Positions 49,207-59,470 are shown, counted from the first letter of the stretch. The stretch is 64,000 nucleotides of DNA from Citrobacter amalonaticus (GCF_018252635.1 NZ_JAGTXM010000004.1:310001-374000), one strand, 5' to 3'. The notes: generated by a model not told the origin, from the letters alone. Translations and numbers: made by a program.

Positions 49207-50439
49207 TCAGGCTGCCAGTACCCGGTTTCTGCCATCGTTTTTGGCCCGGTAGAGCGCAGCATCCACCCGTTTAAAAAGTTCATCAATACTTTCGTTTGGC
49301 TCGTGTTGGGCCACGCCAATACTCACGGTAAAGCGCGGCAGACCGGGGAGGCCGATTTTTGCTACCGATGCGCGCAGGGATTCGGCTAACTGCAATGCGG
49401 TCTCCAGCGGAGTACGCGGTAACAACAAAACAAACTCCTCGCCGCCCCAGCGAAACACTAAATCCCCTTGACGTGCGCAGGATCCCAGAGTTCGCGCCAG
49501 CGCGCAGAGAACCTCATCGCCTTTCAGGTGACCATACAGGTCATTAATGCTTTTGAAGCGGTCGGTATCAATAAGCAGCAGGCTGTAGTCCTGGGTCAGG
49601 GTGAGATGCTGCATCTGACCCTGGTCGGTCAGTTGATAGAACTGGCGGCGATTGAGCAATCCGGTCAGGGCGTCATGCATGGCGGCGCGCTCCAGTTCCT
49701 GCTCAAGACGTTTCTGCTCGGTAATGTCATGAATGATACATAACATCAGTCTGTCGCCGTAGATTTCAATCGGTCCGGCATAGGTTTGCACATGGCGGGT
49801 CGTGCCATCGGCAATTTTATGTACAAAATTTAATGGCTTATGCCCACCAGGAAGTCGCGCAATTTCATGCATAATCGGCAAAACCTGTCGACCCAACATA
49901 TTAATTTCCCATGTATGTTTTTGGCACATTACCTCCAGGCTGTAACCGTAGAAATTAAGCGCCGCCAGGTTGGCATCGACAATCAGGCCATCTCTCGAAG
50001 GATCGATCAGCAGCATGGGAGCGGAGTTAGTGAGAAAAAATCGCGCGTAAAATCCCTGCTTCTTACGCTGGTAGGTTGCAGAGCGACTGGCCTTCAACCC
50101 CTGCGCTGCCGGGGTATCAATACCTTCGAAGAGAATGACTTCCTCCATTCCCGCCAGGTCTTTTACCGACAACCGGCAGGTGAGTGCGGCCTGATGACTT
50201 TCACGCGGCACCGTCAAAATTTCGACAATATCCCGCTGGTTGCGAAGATCGGTAATATAGCTCGGTAAGGCATTGTGCGCATGGGTGGAATACACCCCCT
50301 TACGCAGTTGGCTGAAGGTGTATCCCTGCATCATCTCTCTGGCAACACGATTGGCGAAAACTAATTCTTCAGTACAGGGGGAGACGATCCAGACCGGGAG
50401 CGTTAATAGGTCCAGTGCATTCAGGTTGTGTGCAATCAT
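49207..50439 (-). CDS. dgcM: Diguanylate cyclase DgcM
   Basis: 410 residues, length and sequence as E. coli DgcM/YdaM. PAS domains come first (conserved RKKQGFYARFFLTNSAPMLLIDPSRDG), then a GGDEF domain with the GGEEF active site (VFRWGGEEFVLLLPRT). An upstream RxxD-type inhibitory site is not obvious. In E. coli DgcM makes c-di-GMP and, with PdeR, works as a local switch through MlrA on csgD. It is on the far side of the pca insertion from smrA. Confidence 0.95.
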   Translation of the reverse strand: MIAHNLNALDLLTLPVWIVSPCTEELVFANRVAREMMQGYTFSQLRKGVYSTHAHNALPSYITDLRNQRDIVEILTVPRESHQAALTCRLSVKDLAGMEEVILFEGIDTPAAQGLKASRSATYQRKKQGFYARFFLTNSAPMLLIDPSRDGLIVDANLAALNFYGYSLEVMCQKHTWEINMLGRQVLPIMHEIARLPGGHKPLNFVHKIADGTTRHVQTYAGPIEIYGDRLMLCIIHDITEQKRLEQELERAAMHDALTGLLNRRQFYQLTDQGQMQHLTLTQDYSLLLIDTDRFKSINDLYGHLKGDEVLCALARTLGSCARQGDLVFRWGGEEFVLLLPRTPLETALQLAESLRASVAKIGLPGLPRFTVSIGVAQHEPNESIDELFKRVDAALYRAKNDGRNRVLAA

Positions 50440-50510
50440 CAGTAATCCTGTTATTTTTTATTCATTATTTTGCGACCATGCGGAAATCGTTTTTAGAGTG
50501 TGACAGAACG

Positions 50511-50828
50511 TTATAGCGGTAAGCAGGACACAGCGTTTAACTGTTTTAACCGACAATCTCTTTGTAATAGCGCCGGTATTTGCTGTGCCGGTATAGGTTG
50601 CACGCCACAGCCCATTTTCATCGCCAGGATTGCGATGAAATGCATAGACCATATCCCCATACCGAGCGTAATACCGCCCGATAAGCGCCAGAATGTCGAT
50701 TCTCGCCGCACAGAAATAGCCACTTTACCCGCGCTATCGAGTGAGACAAATGCAGCTATGAACGCAACAAGAAACGAGATGCCGATTAAAACCGGATCCC
50801 ATGATACGTACAACATCTGGCTTTCCAC
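50511..50828 (-). pseudogene. Remnant of an MHYT-domain membrane protein
   Basis: An ORF of 105 residues. The first ~70 match the start of an MHYT sensor domain: MLYVSWDPVLIGISFLVAFIAAFVSLDSAGK, then LSGGITLGMGIWSMHFIAILAM with the MH-x-I-like motif. Full MHYT units have about six spans and three motifs and normally precede GGDEF/EAL domains. Here the similarity stops after one motif and the reading frame continues as unrelated sequence. I read it as the 5' remnant of a lost signalling gene. The intact donor is unknown. Confidence 0.6.
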
Positions 50829-51251
50829 CGAGTATCTGTCGTGCAGTTAAATTTAGCAGGGATTCATCCATTCGCATGAGAAATGAAAGGACAAATACCG
50901 AAATTTTTACCGCCTTCATTAGGCTTCAAAAGCGAAAAGCGGCAAGAGCAGGGGGATGATTATACAAACGTTATGAAATCTAATCATTTAAGTCAGGTTA
51001 AACGTTTATCAAAGAGAGTGTTGTATCGCTTAACTGTTAAGCAGTGGAATCGCTTGGGCGTGTAGGGGAAAGCGATCCCTGCTCATGATTAACGGTAAAC
51101 ATAAGGCAAACTTAATTGGCATTATCCTTCTTTAAGGTAAATTTAGTGGATCTCAACGTGAAGTTTGGACAGAGAGCTGAATGAGAAGAATATATGCTTT
51201 TCTGATGCTATATAAATAGCACCTGCCATAGTAAACTTTAACAGGTCTGAA
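50829..51251. other. Intergenic region before the chemoreceptor gene
   Basis: This 423-base gap is AT-rich towards the right end. I see no convincing gene: a 60-codon plus-strand ORF at 50883-51065 has no ribosome site of note and no recognisable product. The chemoreceptor promoter should lie in the last ~100 bases. A FliA-type promoter could not be identified with confidence. Confidence 0.6.
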
Positions 51252-52385
51252 ATGTTAAAACACATTAGCGTCAGAACATTTATTATCGTATTTCTACTAT
51301 TTATCTTTGTCTTGATTAACGTTGTGCAAATAATGTACCTGGTCAGGCTGCCGGTTATTATTTCATTGAATGTAATATTTTTGTTGGCCTTATTCGCATT
51401 ATGGTGCTACATGACAATATACCTTGTCACGCCCATCAATACCGTAAAAAGAAGTATTGAACAAGTGACCGCGGGAAATCTCGCCGTTCATATTCCTGAA
51501 TTTGGTAATAACTGTGCCGGGAGACTGATTCCGGGTATCAACAGTTTATCCGGTAGTATCTCGACGCTGGTGCGCGAGATCCGGCTTTCCTCGAAAACGG
51601 CGCTGAAGTTGTCAGAGCAACTGGCCGCTCGTAGCGCTGAATTATCCGTAAAAACAGAACAGCAGTCTGCTTCTTTGATCCAGACGGCTGCCAGCATGGA
51701 ACAGATGGCGGCCAGTACGCGTAACAACGCTGACCACACACGACTCGCTAACCAGCAGGCCAATAGCGCGATGCAATGCGCGTACAAAGGTAGCGAATTA
51801 ATGGTTCAGGTTGCCAGCAACATGCATTCGATTACGACGTGTACACAGCAAATGACAGAAATAATTACTCTGATAGATGATATTGCGTTCCAGACGAATA
51901 TTCTGGCCCTCAATGCCGCAGTTGAAGCGGCGCGTGCCGGTGAGCAGGGAAAAGGATTTTCCGTCGTGGCGACGGAGGTGCGAAATCTGGCGCACAGAAG
52001 TGCCGAAGCCGCAAAAAATATACGGGGACTTATCGACGTCACCCATCAAAATGTGCAGCAAGGCGCAACGGTCGTGGGCGAAACAGAAAAGAATATGCAG
52101 GAAATCGTTCAGGGTGCAGGGCAGTTAAGTCAGTTGATGCATGAAATATCAACCACCACGGCTGAACAGGAAAAAGGAATAAATCAGATAACCCAGGCAA
52201 TGAACGAACTGGAAAAAGTTACCCAAAGTAACGCCTTGATGGTGGATGAATTATCCGGATCGTCGGATGTGCTGAAATCACAGGTTGTCGATCTCCAGTC
52301 GAAAACACATCAGTTCCGTTTAAGTGATTCGACAGAAGAGCTTTCAACCTCAGCGCCCAGGCGCTACGCACGTGGCTTTTCATGA
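51252..52385 (+). CDS. Methyl-accepting chemotaxis protein without periplasmic domain
   Basis: 377 residues. Two membrane helices are almost back to back ([22 protein letters not shown] and [23 protein letters not shown]), leaving no ligand-binding domain. A HAMP domain follows ([23 protein letters not shown]), then the signalling bundle with the universal hairpin tip [29 protein letters not shown]. There is no C-terminal NWETF-like CheR/CheB tether; the tail ends RYARGFS. It could sense membrane or cytoplasmic state, or act as a helper receptor. AGG lies about 7 bases before ATG. Confidence 0.88.
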   Translation: MLKHISVRTFIIVFLLFIFVLINVVQIMYLVRLPVIISLNVIFLLALFALWCYMTIYLVTPINTVKRSIEQVTAGNLAVHIPEFGNNCAGRLIPGINSLSGSISTLVREIRLSSKTALKLSEQLAARSAELSVKTEQQSASLIQTAASMEQMAASTRNNADHTRLANQQANSAMQCAYKGSELMVQVASNMHSITTCTQQMTEIITLIDDIAFQTNILALNAAVEAARAGEQGKGFSVVATEVRNLAHRSAEAAKNIRGLIDVTHQNVQQGATVVGETEKNMQEIVQGAGQLSQLMHEISTTTAEQEKGINQITQAMNELEKVTQSNALMVDELSGSSDVLKSQVVDLQSKTHQFRLSDSTEELSTSAPRRYARGFS

Positions 52386-52423
52386 GCCCTGGCAACACAT
52401 TGGGAGAATGAGGGATTGCTTAA

Positions 52424-53458
<1,035 letters not shown>

Positions 53459-53504
53459 AAACGGGTGTTTTAAGAGATTTCTCTGCCTAAAAACGGCTTT
53501 AAGA

Positions 53505-53518
53505 TTGAGCGAAGTCAA
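53505..53518 (+). promoter_or_regulatory. FNR site of fnrS
   Basis: TTGAGCGAAGTCAA fits TTGAT-N4-ATCAA with two mismatches. Its centre lies about 42 bases before the predicted fnrS start, the standard class II activating position. Confidence 0.85.
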
Positions 53519-53553
53519 TAAATAGCACGCCTGTTCGGGGCAATATCACTCTT

Positions 53554-53675
53554 GCAGGTGAATGCAACGTCAAGCGATGGGCGTTGCGCTCCATATTGTC
53601 TTACTTCCTTTTTTGAATTACTGCATAGCACAATTGATTCGTACGACGCCGACTTAAATAAGTCGGCTTTTTTTT
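53554..53675 (+). ncRNA. fnrS: Anaerobically induced small RNA FnrS
   Basis: About 122 nt starting GCAGGTGAATGCAACGTCAA and ending in a terminator (GCCGACTT, loop AAAT, AAGTCGGC, then eight Ts). The sequence is nearly identical to E. coli FnrS, in the same place between zntB and dbpA. FnrS is an Hfq-binding RNA made under FNR and ArcA control when oxygen is absent, and represses aerobic-metabolism mRNAs such as sodA, sodB, maeA and gpmA. Confidence 0.95.
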
Positions 53676-53733
53676 GTCTGCCTGTTTTCAGCGACTACCC
53701 TAAAAGGGAGTCCACGACAGACCGGAGGCAACC

Positions 53734-53922
53734 ATGTTTCAATTGTTAACTCTGCACGATCGGACGATTCATTTCTCTGATTCTGTGCCAACTGAACCCA
53801 TCCCCATCCCTGACCCGATTCCCCGTCCGCAGCCGATGCCGGATCCGCCGCCGGATGAAGAGCCGATTAAAATGTCGCATCGCACGCGCAGATCTGCGAG
53901 GATACGCGCCTGCCGACTGTGA
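53734..53922 (+). CDS. Small proline-rich protein of unknown function
   Basis: 62 codons; ATG 53734 follows GGAGG with good spacing. The product has a central run of Pro and acidic residues in a PxP repeat (EPIPIPDPIPRPQPMPDP and on), then a short basic tail (RTRRSARIRACRL). No membrane span or known domain. It is expected to be disordered. It lies between fnrS and dbpA, and ends 23 bases before the dbpA start. The ribosome site and lack of stops favour a real gene; function is unknown. Confidence 0.55.
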   Translation: MFQLLTLHDRTIHFSDSVPTEPIPIPDPIPRPQPMPDPPPDEEPIKMSHRTRRSARIRACRL

Positions 53923-53945
53923 GTCGTTTACCGTGAGATTAAATT

Positions 53946-55319
53946 GTGACTGCTTTTGCTACCCTGAATGTATTACCCGCCGCCCAGCTCGAGAATCTGA
54001 ACGAGTTGGGGTATATGTCCATGACCCCCGTCCAGGCGGCGGCGCTGCCAGCGATCCTTGCCGGGCAGGATGTTCGGGTGCAGGCGAAAACCGGCAGCGG
54101 TAAGACGGCAGCATTTGGCCTCGGCGTGTTGCAGCACATTGATGCCACTCTGTTTCGGACGCAGTCGCTGGTTCTGTGCCCGACGCGTGAACTGGCGGAT
54201 CAGGTGGCCGGCGAACTGCGTCGTCTGGCGCGTTTCCTGGCGAATACCAAAATCTTAACGCTTTGCGGTGGACAACCCTTCGGAGCACAGCGCGATTCTC
54301 TTCAGCATGCGCCGCATATTATCGTCGCCACGCCCGGTCGTTTGCTCGACCACCTGCAAAAGGGCACCGTTTCGCTGGACGCGCTGACCACTCTGGTGAT
54401 GGATGAAGCTGACCGGATGCTGGATATGGGATTCAGTGAGGCAATCGACGAGGTGATCCGTTTCGCGCCTGCATCGCGTCAGACGCTGCTGTTTTCTGCC
54501 ACCTGGCCGGAAGCGATTGCGGCCATCAGCGGTCGCGTTCAGCGAAATCCGCTCTCTATCGAAATTGATGCGGTGGATGCCCTCCCTGCTATCGAACAGC
54601 AGTTCTTTGAAACCTCTGCGCACGGTAAGATCCCGCTGCTGCAAACGTTGCTCAGTCAGCATCAGCCGGCTTCCTGCGTGGTGTTCTGTAATACCAAAAA
54701 GGATTGTCAGGCGGTGTGCGATGCGCTCAATGCGGTTGGACAAAGCGCGCTGGCGCTTCATGGCGACCTGGAACAGCGCGACCGCGATCAGACGCTGGTG
54801 CGTTTTGCTAACGGCAGCGCGCGGGTGCTGGTAGCGACTGACGTTGCGGCACGCGGGCTCGATATCAAATCGCTGGAACTGGTGGTGAATTTCGAACTGG
54901 CATGGGATCCGGAAGTTCACGTTCACCGCATTGGGCGTACCGCCCGCGCCGGGAACAGCGGTCTGGCTATCAGCTTTTGCGCGCCGGAAGAGGCTCAGCG
55001 GGCGAACATTCTCTCTGAAATGTTACAGATCACGCTTAACTGGGTCCCTGCGCCAACTCAACGCACGGTTGCGCCGTTGGTCGCTGAAATGGCGACGTTG
55101 TGTATTGATGGCGGCAAGAAAGCCAAAATGCGGCCAGGCGATGTGCTGGGGGCGTTAACCGGAGATATGGGTCTGGACGGTACGGATATTGGCAAAATTA
55201 CCGTCCATCCGGCGCATGTTTATGTGGCGGTCCGCCAGTCGGTCGCGCATAAGGCGTGGAAACAACTGCAGAATGGGAAGATCAAAGGTAAAACCTGTCG
55301 GGTTCGTTTGCTGAAATAA
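53946..55319 (+). CDS. dbpA: ATP-dependent RNA helicase DbpA
   Basis: 457 residues with a GTG start at 53946, as in E. coli. DEAD-box motifs: Q motif at the start, AKTGSGKTAAF, PTRELA, VMDEADRML, LFSATWP, DVAARGLDI and HRIGRTARAG. The C-terminal domain (about 380-457) binds hairpin 92 of 23S rRNA and gives the protein its rRNA specificity. It assists 50S subunit assembly. Convergent to ttcA. Confidence 0.97.
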   Translation: MTAFATLNVLPAAQLENLNELGYMSMTPVQAAALPAILAGQDVRVQAKTGSGKTAAFGLGVLQHIDATLFRTQSLVLCPTRELADQVAGELRRLARFLANTKILTLCGGQPFGAQRDSLQHAPHIIVATPGRLLDHLQKGTVSLDALTTLVMDEADRMLDMGFSEAIDEVIRFAPASRQTLLFSATWPEAIAAISGRVQRNPLSIEIDAVDALPAIEQQFFETSAHGKIPLLQTLLSQHQPASCVVFCNTKKDCQAVCDALNAVGQSALALHGDLEQRDRDQTLVRFANGSARVLVATDVAARGLDIKSLELVVNFELAWDPEVHVHRIGRTARAGNSGLAISFCAPEEAQRANILSEMLQITLNWVPAPTQRTVAPLVAEMATLCIDGGKKAKMRPGDVLGALTGDMGLDGTDIGKITVHPAHVYVAVRQSVAHKAWKQLQNGKIKGKTCRVRLLK

Positions 55320-55327
55320 CCCATGGC

Positions 55328-55354
55328 GGGCCGGAGATGAAAACTATCCGGCCC
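55328..55354. terminator. Hairpin between convergent dbpA and ttcA
   Basis: A perfect 8-bp stem (GGGCCGGA with TCCGGCCC) and 11-base loop lie in the gap between the stop codons. The U-tract is poor on both strands. Confidence 0.55.
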
Positions 55355-55361
55355 GTTGCGA

Positions 55362-56297
55362 TTACTTCACCTCAACAACATTCAGGCGACGTTCATCGAG
55401 CTGATAGTCGTCTTCTTCCGGCTGCCAGCCAGCAGGCTGAAGCGGGATCGCTTCACGATCAAATGCCAGATCGCCGCCATCGACAACGTCAGAACCGTGC
55501 TTAATACCTTTGAAGTCGAACAGGTTAATGTCGCTCAGGTGCGAAGGGACCACGTTCTGCATGGCGCTGAACATCGTCTCAATACGGCCAGGATAGCGCT
55601 TATCCCAGTCACGCAGCATATCGGCAATCACCTGACGTTGCAGGTTTGGTTGCGAACCGCACAGGTTGCACGGGATGATCGGGAAGCCTTTGGCTTCGGC
55701 AAAGCGTTCGATATCCTTCTCACGGCAGTAGGCCAGCGGGCGGATCACGATATGTTTACCATCATCACTCATCAGTTTCGGCGGCATACCTTTCATTTTC
55801 CCGCCGTAGAACATATTCAGAAACAGGGTTTGCAGAATGTCGTCGCGATGGTGACCCAGCGCAATTTTTGTCGCCCCCAGCTCCGTCGCCGTGCGATAGA
55901 GAATACCGCGGCGCAGGCGTGAACAAAGAGAGCAGGTGGTTTTGCCTTCCGGGATCTTGTCTTTCACAATCCCATAGGTATTCTCTTCGACAATTTTGTA
56001 CTCAACGCCCAGTTGTTCAAGATATTCAGGCAGAATGTGCTCAGGGAACCCGGGCTGTTTCTGATCCAGGTTTACGGCAACCAGCGAAAAGCTAATCGGG
56101 GCGCTTTGCTGCAGATTGCGCAAAATTTCCAGCATGGTATAGCTGTCTTTGCCGCCGGACAGGCAGACCATGATCCGGTCGCCATCTTCAATCATATTGA
56201 AATCGGCAATCGCCTCGCCGACGTTACGGCGCAGACGTTTCTGCAATTTATTCAGGTTGTACTGTTCTTTCTTCGTCGCTTGTTGATTTTCTAACAT
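55362..56297 (-). CDS. ttcA: tRNA 2-thiocytidine biosynthesis protein TtcA
   Basis: 311 residues. PP-loop ATPase motif [10 protein letters not shown] near residue 50, plus the two CxxC-type elements that hold the Fe-S cluster ([12 protein letters not shown] and IPCNLCGSQ). It makes s2C32 in a subset of tRNAs. In many E. coli strains the Rac prophage is inserted in this gene; here the reading frame is whole and no phage genes follow. Confidence 0.97.
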   Translation of the reverse strand: MLENQQATKKEQYNLNKLQKRLRRNVGEAIADFNMIEDGDRIMVCLSGGKDSYTMLEILRNLQQSAPISFSLVAVNLDQKQPGFPEHILPEYLEQLGVEYKIVEENTYGIVKDKIPEGKTTCSLCSRLRRGILYRTATELGATKIALGHHRDDILQTLFLNMFYGGKMKGMPPKLMSDDGKHIVIRPLAYCREKDIERFAEAKGFPIIPCNLCGSQPNLQRQVIADMLRDWDKRYPGRIETMFSAMQNVVPSHLSDINLFDFKGIKHGSDVVDGGDLAFDREAIPLQPAGWQPEEDDYQLDERRLNVVEVK

Positions 56298-56715
56298 TAT
56301 TTACTGTCTCGAACACCGGAAAGGGGCATGACACGACACGCGTATCACCGTGCCAGTTTTGCGTTTCGCCTGGCAGTCTGCTCGTCGTCAATACGTCGAT
56401 TCAGGCTACGTCAATTTCATATACCACCTGCGCGCGTTTCATGCCCCATCGGGTTTGCTATAAAAGACGTGAACGCTTCGGTTGAGCGAAGCCTACAGGC
56501 AAAAGTATGTCGCGTATGGTACGGATTACGGCGACGAATACCAGCACCTTTTACACGTCCGACGGTAAACGGCTTAAACTTACTTCTGAATTCTGGCGAG
56601 TGTCAGGATGTTATCGAAAAAGCAGTCCGTTTCAGCCTTGCAGTACTCCTGGAAAAGGTCTCTGCCTGGGAGGGGCGTTGACCCCGGAGATCAATAACGC
56701 TCTGCGATCTGACGC
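56298..56715. other. Intergenic region between cioB and ttcA
   Basis: This 418-base gap holds the ttcA promoter on the right of its start codon. I see no convincing gene. A plus-strand ORF at 56507-56722 (MSRMVRITATNTSTFYTSDGK and on) has only a weak ribosome site and runs into cioB, so I do not call it. No CydX-like or DUF2474-like small ORF was found just after cioB. A short GGGG/CCCC hairpin lies at about 56674-56688. Confidence 0.6.
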
Positions 56716-57726
56716 TCAATGATAGCCTTCCCCCCCGGAGACCTTGCCACGGAAGATAAAGTAGCTCCAGGCGGTGTACATCAAAATGACCGGGATAATC
56801 AGCAGGGTTCCCACCAGCATAAACAGTTGACTGGCAGGCGGTGCTGCCGCCTCCCACAGCGTGATATGCGGTGGGATAATATGCGGCCATAAGCTGATGC
56901 CCAGCCCGCTGAAGCCGAGGAAAATCAAACCCAGCGTCAGAATAAATGGCCACGCATGGCTGTTCACCTCTGCGCTTAGCCGCCAAATCCACAGGCTCAA
57001 CACCAGCACGAGAATGGGCACCGGGACAAACCAGAAGAAATTGGGCAGGGTAAACCACCGTTCGGCGATAGCGGGCCAGCCGAGCGGCGTCCAGACGCTC
57101 ACCACCGCAATTACTCCCAACAGGGCAAGGAGCACCTTGCGGGTCAGGACGCGCATTCGCGATTGCAGCGAACCCTCGCTTTTCATGATTAGCCAACTGG
57201 TGCCAAGCAGTAGATAGGCGACGATCAGGCCGAGACCGCAGAACATGTTGAAGGGGGTGAGCCAGTCCAGTGCTGAACCAGCAAAACGGCGTTCTGTCAC
57301 CTCGAAGCCATTAATCACCGCGCCCACCACAATGCCCTGGCTGAATGTCGCGAGCAGCGAACCGCTGGCAAAGGCGTAATCCCAGAACGGTCGGTGGGAA
57401 GGTGTCGCTTTAAAGCGAAACTCAAAGGCCACGCCACGAAAAATCAGGCCGATGAGCATCATTGTCAACGGAATCGCCAGTGCGTCGGTGATCACCGCAT
57501 AGGCCAGCGGGAACGCGCCAAAAAGGCCCGCGCCGCCGAGCACTAACCAGGTTTCATTGCCGTCCCAGACGGGCGCCACGCTGTTTACCATCACATCACG
57601 CTCACCGGCGTCGTGAACCACGCTGAACAACATCCCAATGCCCAGATCGAAACCATCCATCACGATGTACATCAGCGTGGCAAAGATAATGATGACAAAC
57701 CACATTACGGTGATATCGATACCCAT
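56716..57726 (-). CDS. cioB: Cytochrome bd-type quinol oxidase subunit II (CioB/CydB family)
   Basis: 336 residues, about eight to nine membrane spans beginning with VMWFVIIIFATLMYIVMDGFDLGIGML, which contains the family motif GFDLG. The block NSVAPVWDGNETWLVLGGAGLF is diagnostic for CydB proteins. It is the structural partner of subunit I; the start overlaps the subunit I stop by one base. It is smaller than E. coli CydB (379) and close to CioB. E. coli has no such genes at this place. Confidence 0.88.
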   Translation of the reverse strand: MGIDITVMWFVIIIFATLMYIVMDGFDLGIGMLFSVVHDAGERDVMVNSVAPVWDGNETWLVLGGAGLFGAFPLAYAVITDALAIPLTMMLIGLIFRGVAFEFRFKATPSHRPFWDYAFASGSLLATFSQGIVVGAVINGFEVTERRFAGSALDWLTPFNMFCGLGLIVAYLLLGTSWLIMKSEGSLQSRMRVLTRKVLLALLGVIAVVSVWTPLGWPAIAERWFTLPNFFWFVPVPILVLVLSLWIWRLSAEVNSHAWPFILTLGLIFLGFSGLGISLWPHIIPPHITLWEAAAPPASQLFMLVGTLLIIPVILMYTAWSYFIFRGKVSGGEGYH

Positions 57727-59132
57727 TACGCCTTCTCCTCTTCATCCGTCACCGGTTCTGCCGCCGAGAGTGGGCGTGCCGGTGTGCCATCCGTTTTTGA
57801 CGTCAGTTCACTGACAGGTTGCGGACCTTTGCGAATGAGCCTGAAAATGTAGTAATAGCCCACGCCAAAAACAGCACAGTAGACGATGATAAAGACCAGC
57901 AAGCTGATGACCATTTGCGTTGTGCTGTGTAATGACACGGCATCGCGGGTGCGTAAAAATCCATAGATCACCCACGGTTGACGTCCTGCTTCCGTCGTGA
58001 CCCAACCCGCCAACAGTGCCAGTAACCCGGCAGGCCCCATCCCCAGCGCAAACCACAGGAACGGGCGAGACTGATACAGGCGCTGGCGCCAGCGCAACCA
58101 GACGCTACAAAGACCTAGCGCAATCATTAGTAATCCTATTCCCACCATGATACGAAACGACCAGAAGACAACAGGGGAGTTAGGGCGATCTTCTTTGGGA
58201 TAATCCTTCAGCGCAGGAACCTGTTTATCCAGACTGTGGGTCAGGATCAGGCTACCCAGCGCCGGGATCTCCAGACCGTATTTCGTGCGCTCCTCTTCCA
58301 TGTCCGGCATCCCAAACAGCAAGAGCGGCGTTGCTTCGCCGGGCGGGTTTTCCCAGTGGCCTTCGATAGCCGCGATTTTTACCGGCTGATGCTTAAGGGT
58401 ATTGAGACCGTGCATGTCGCCGACCACCGCCTGAATCGGCGCGACGATCAACGCCATCCACATCGCCATGGAAAACATTTTGCGGATGGCCGGCGTGTGG
58501 TTGCCGCGAAGTAAGTGCCAGGCGGCAGAGGCTCCCACAAACATCGCGCTACTCAGGAAGGCGGCGATCGACATATGGAACAGACGATACGGAAAGGAGG
58601 GGTTGAAAATGATCGCCATCCAGTCCTGCGGGATCACATGGCCGTTTTCAATGCTGAAACCTTGCGGCGTCTGCATCCAGCTGTTTGACGCGAGGATCCA
58701 GAAGGTGGACATCAGCGTTCCCAGCGCCACCATGCAGGTGGTGAAAAAATGCAGCGCCGGAGAAACTCTGTTCCAGCCGAACAGCATCACGCCCAGGAAA
58801 CCCGCCTCCAGGAAGAAGGCTGTGAGCACTTCGTAAAGCAGCAGTGGGCCGGTAATACTGCCGGCAAACTGGGAAAATCCGCTCCAGTTTGTGCCGAACT
58901 GGTAGGCCATTACCAGACCGGAAACGACGCCCATGCCAAAATTGACGGCAAAGATTTTTAACCAGAAGTTATAAAGCGAACGCCAGAGGTTGTTGTGCGT
59001 GCGCAACCACATTCCTTCCAGCACCACCAGATAGCTGGCCAGCCCGATGGTAATTGCCGGGAAAAGAATGTGAAAAGAGACAGTGAAGGCGAACTGAAAA
59101 CGGGCCAGATGAAAAGCATCAAGTTCAGGCAC
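57726..59132 (-). CDS. cioA: Cytochrome bd-type quinol oxidase subunit I (CioA/CydA family)
   Basis: 468 residues, multi-span. Haem ligands are seen: His near residue 21 (AFTVSFHILFPAITIG), His near 186 (FPYRLFHMSIAAF) and Met in the later region. The quinol-loop residues appear in LKHQPVKIAAIEGHWE, and GWVTTEAGRQPW is conserved. The Q-loop is short compared with E. coli CydA (522 residues), placing it in the CioA cyanide-insensitive group. It oxidises quinol and reduces oxygen to water without proton pumping. Followed by cioB. Confidence 0.88.
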   Translation of the reverse strand: MPELDAFHLARFQFAFTVSFHILFPAITIGLASYLVVLEGMWLRTHNNLWRSLYNFWLKIFAVNFGMGVVSGLVMAYQFGTNWSGFSQFAGSITGPLLLYEVLTAFFLEAGFLGVMLFGWNRVSPALHFFTTCMVALGTLMSTFWILASNSWMQTPQGFSIENGHVIPQDWMAIIFNPSFPYRLFHMSIAAFLSSAMFVGASAAWHLLRGNHTPAIRKMFSMAMWMALIVAPIQAVVGDMHGLNTLKHQPVKIAAIEGHWENPPGEATPLLLFGMPDMEEERTKYGLEIPALGSLILTHSLDKQVPALKDYPKEDRPNSPVVFWSFRIMVGIGLLMIALGLCSVWLRWRQRLYQSRPFLWFALGMGPAGLLALLAGWVTTEAGRQPWVIYGFLRTRDAVSLHSTTQMVISLLVFIIVYCAVFGVGYYYIFRLIRKGPQPVSELTSKTDGTPARPLSAAEPVTDEEEKA

Positions 59133-59217
59133 GGTATGCTACCCCATGACAAAGCGCTGCCGTAAGCAGAGCGCGACGAAACTATTTTTTCTTACCAACC
59201 AATAACCTCGGGCGCGG

Positions 59218-59379
59218 TTATCGTTTCTCCGCGCTTTTATTGATATTGCCGACCGCCAGGTTAGTTAATTTCAGATCGGTTTCTTTTTCTTCTTCAAGCG
59301 TGTCCGCCAGAAGTTTTACCGCGCTATAGGTGTCTGAAAGTAAATGGATGAAAACATCTTCAAGCGTTTTCATATTCAT
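59218..59379 (-). pseudogene. yciF: yciF-like gene with large in-frame internal deletion
   Basis: 53 codons from ATG 59379 behind GAGAACC to TAA at 59218. The first 20 residues (MNMKTLEDVFIHLLSDTYSA) match the E. coli YciF N-terminus, and the last ~32 (KLLADTLEEEKETDLKLT and on) match its C-terminus. About 113 residues between are missing with the frame kept. YciF is a ferritin-like (DUF892) stress protein; the loss removes most of its helical bundle. The gene is just downstream of yciG, as in the yciGFE operon. No yciE follows. It could still be translated as a short peptide. Confidence 0.8.
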
Positions 59380-59470
59380 AAGGTTCTCTCCCGGTTCAGA
59401 AAAAATGCTGCGAGTCTACAGATAGACTCGCAGGACACTTTATTTATTAAAGGCTAAAGCCGTCTTTCAA

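Noticed and set aside
50883-51065. 60-codon plus-strand ORF before the chemoreceptor
   Set aside because: No ribosome site or domain; the region looks non-coding.
51150-51251. FliA promoter for the chemoreceptor
   Set aside because: TAAACTTT-like bases occur, but no GCCGATAA-type -10 follows at the right spacing.
54255-54926. 223-codon minus-strand ORF inside dbpA
   Set aside because: Antisense shadow of a conserved helicase, no ribosome site or family match.
56507-56722. Plus-strand 71-codon ORF between ttcA and cioB
   Set aside because: Weak ribosome site, no recognisable product, and it runs into cioB on the other strand.
56603-57196. 197-codon minus-strand ORF overlapping cioB
   Set aside because: It is in another frame of the same strand as a clear CydB-family gene and shows no domain.
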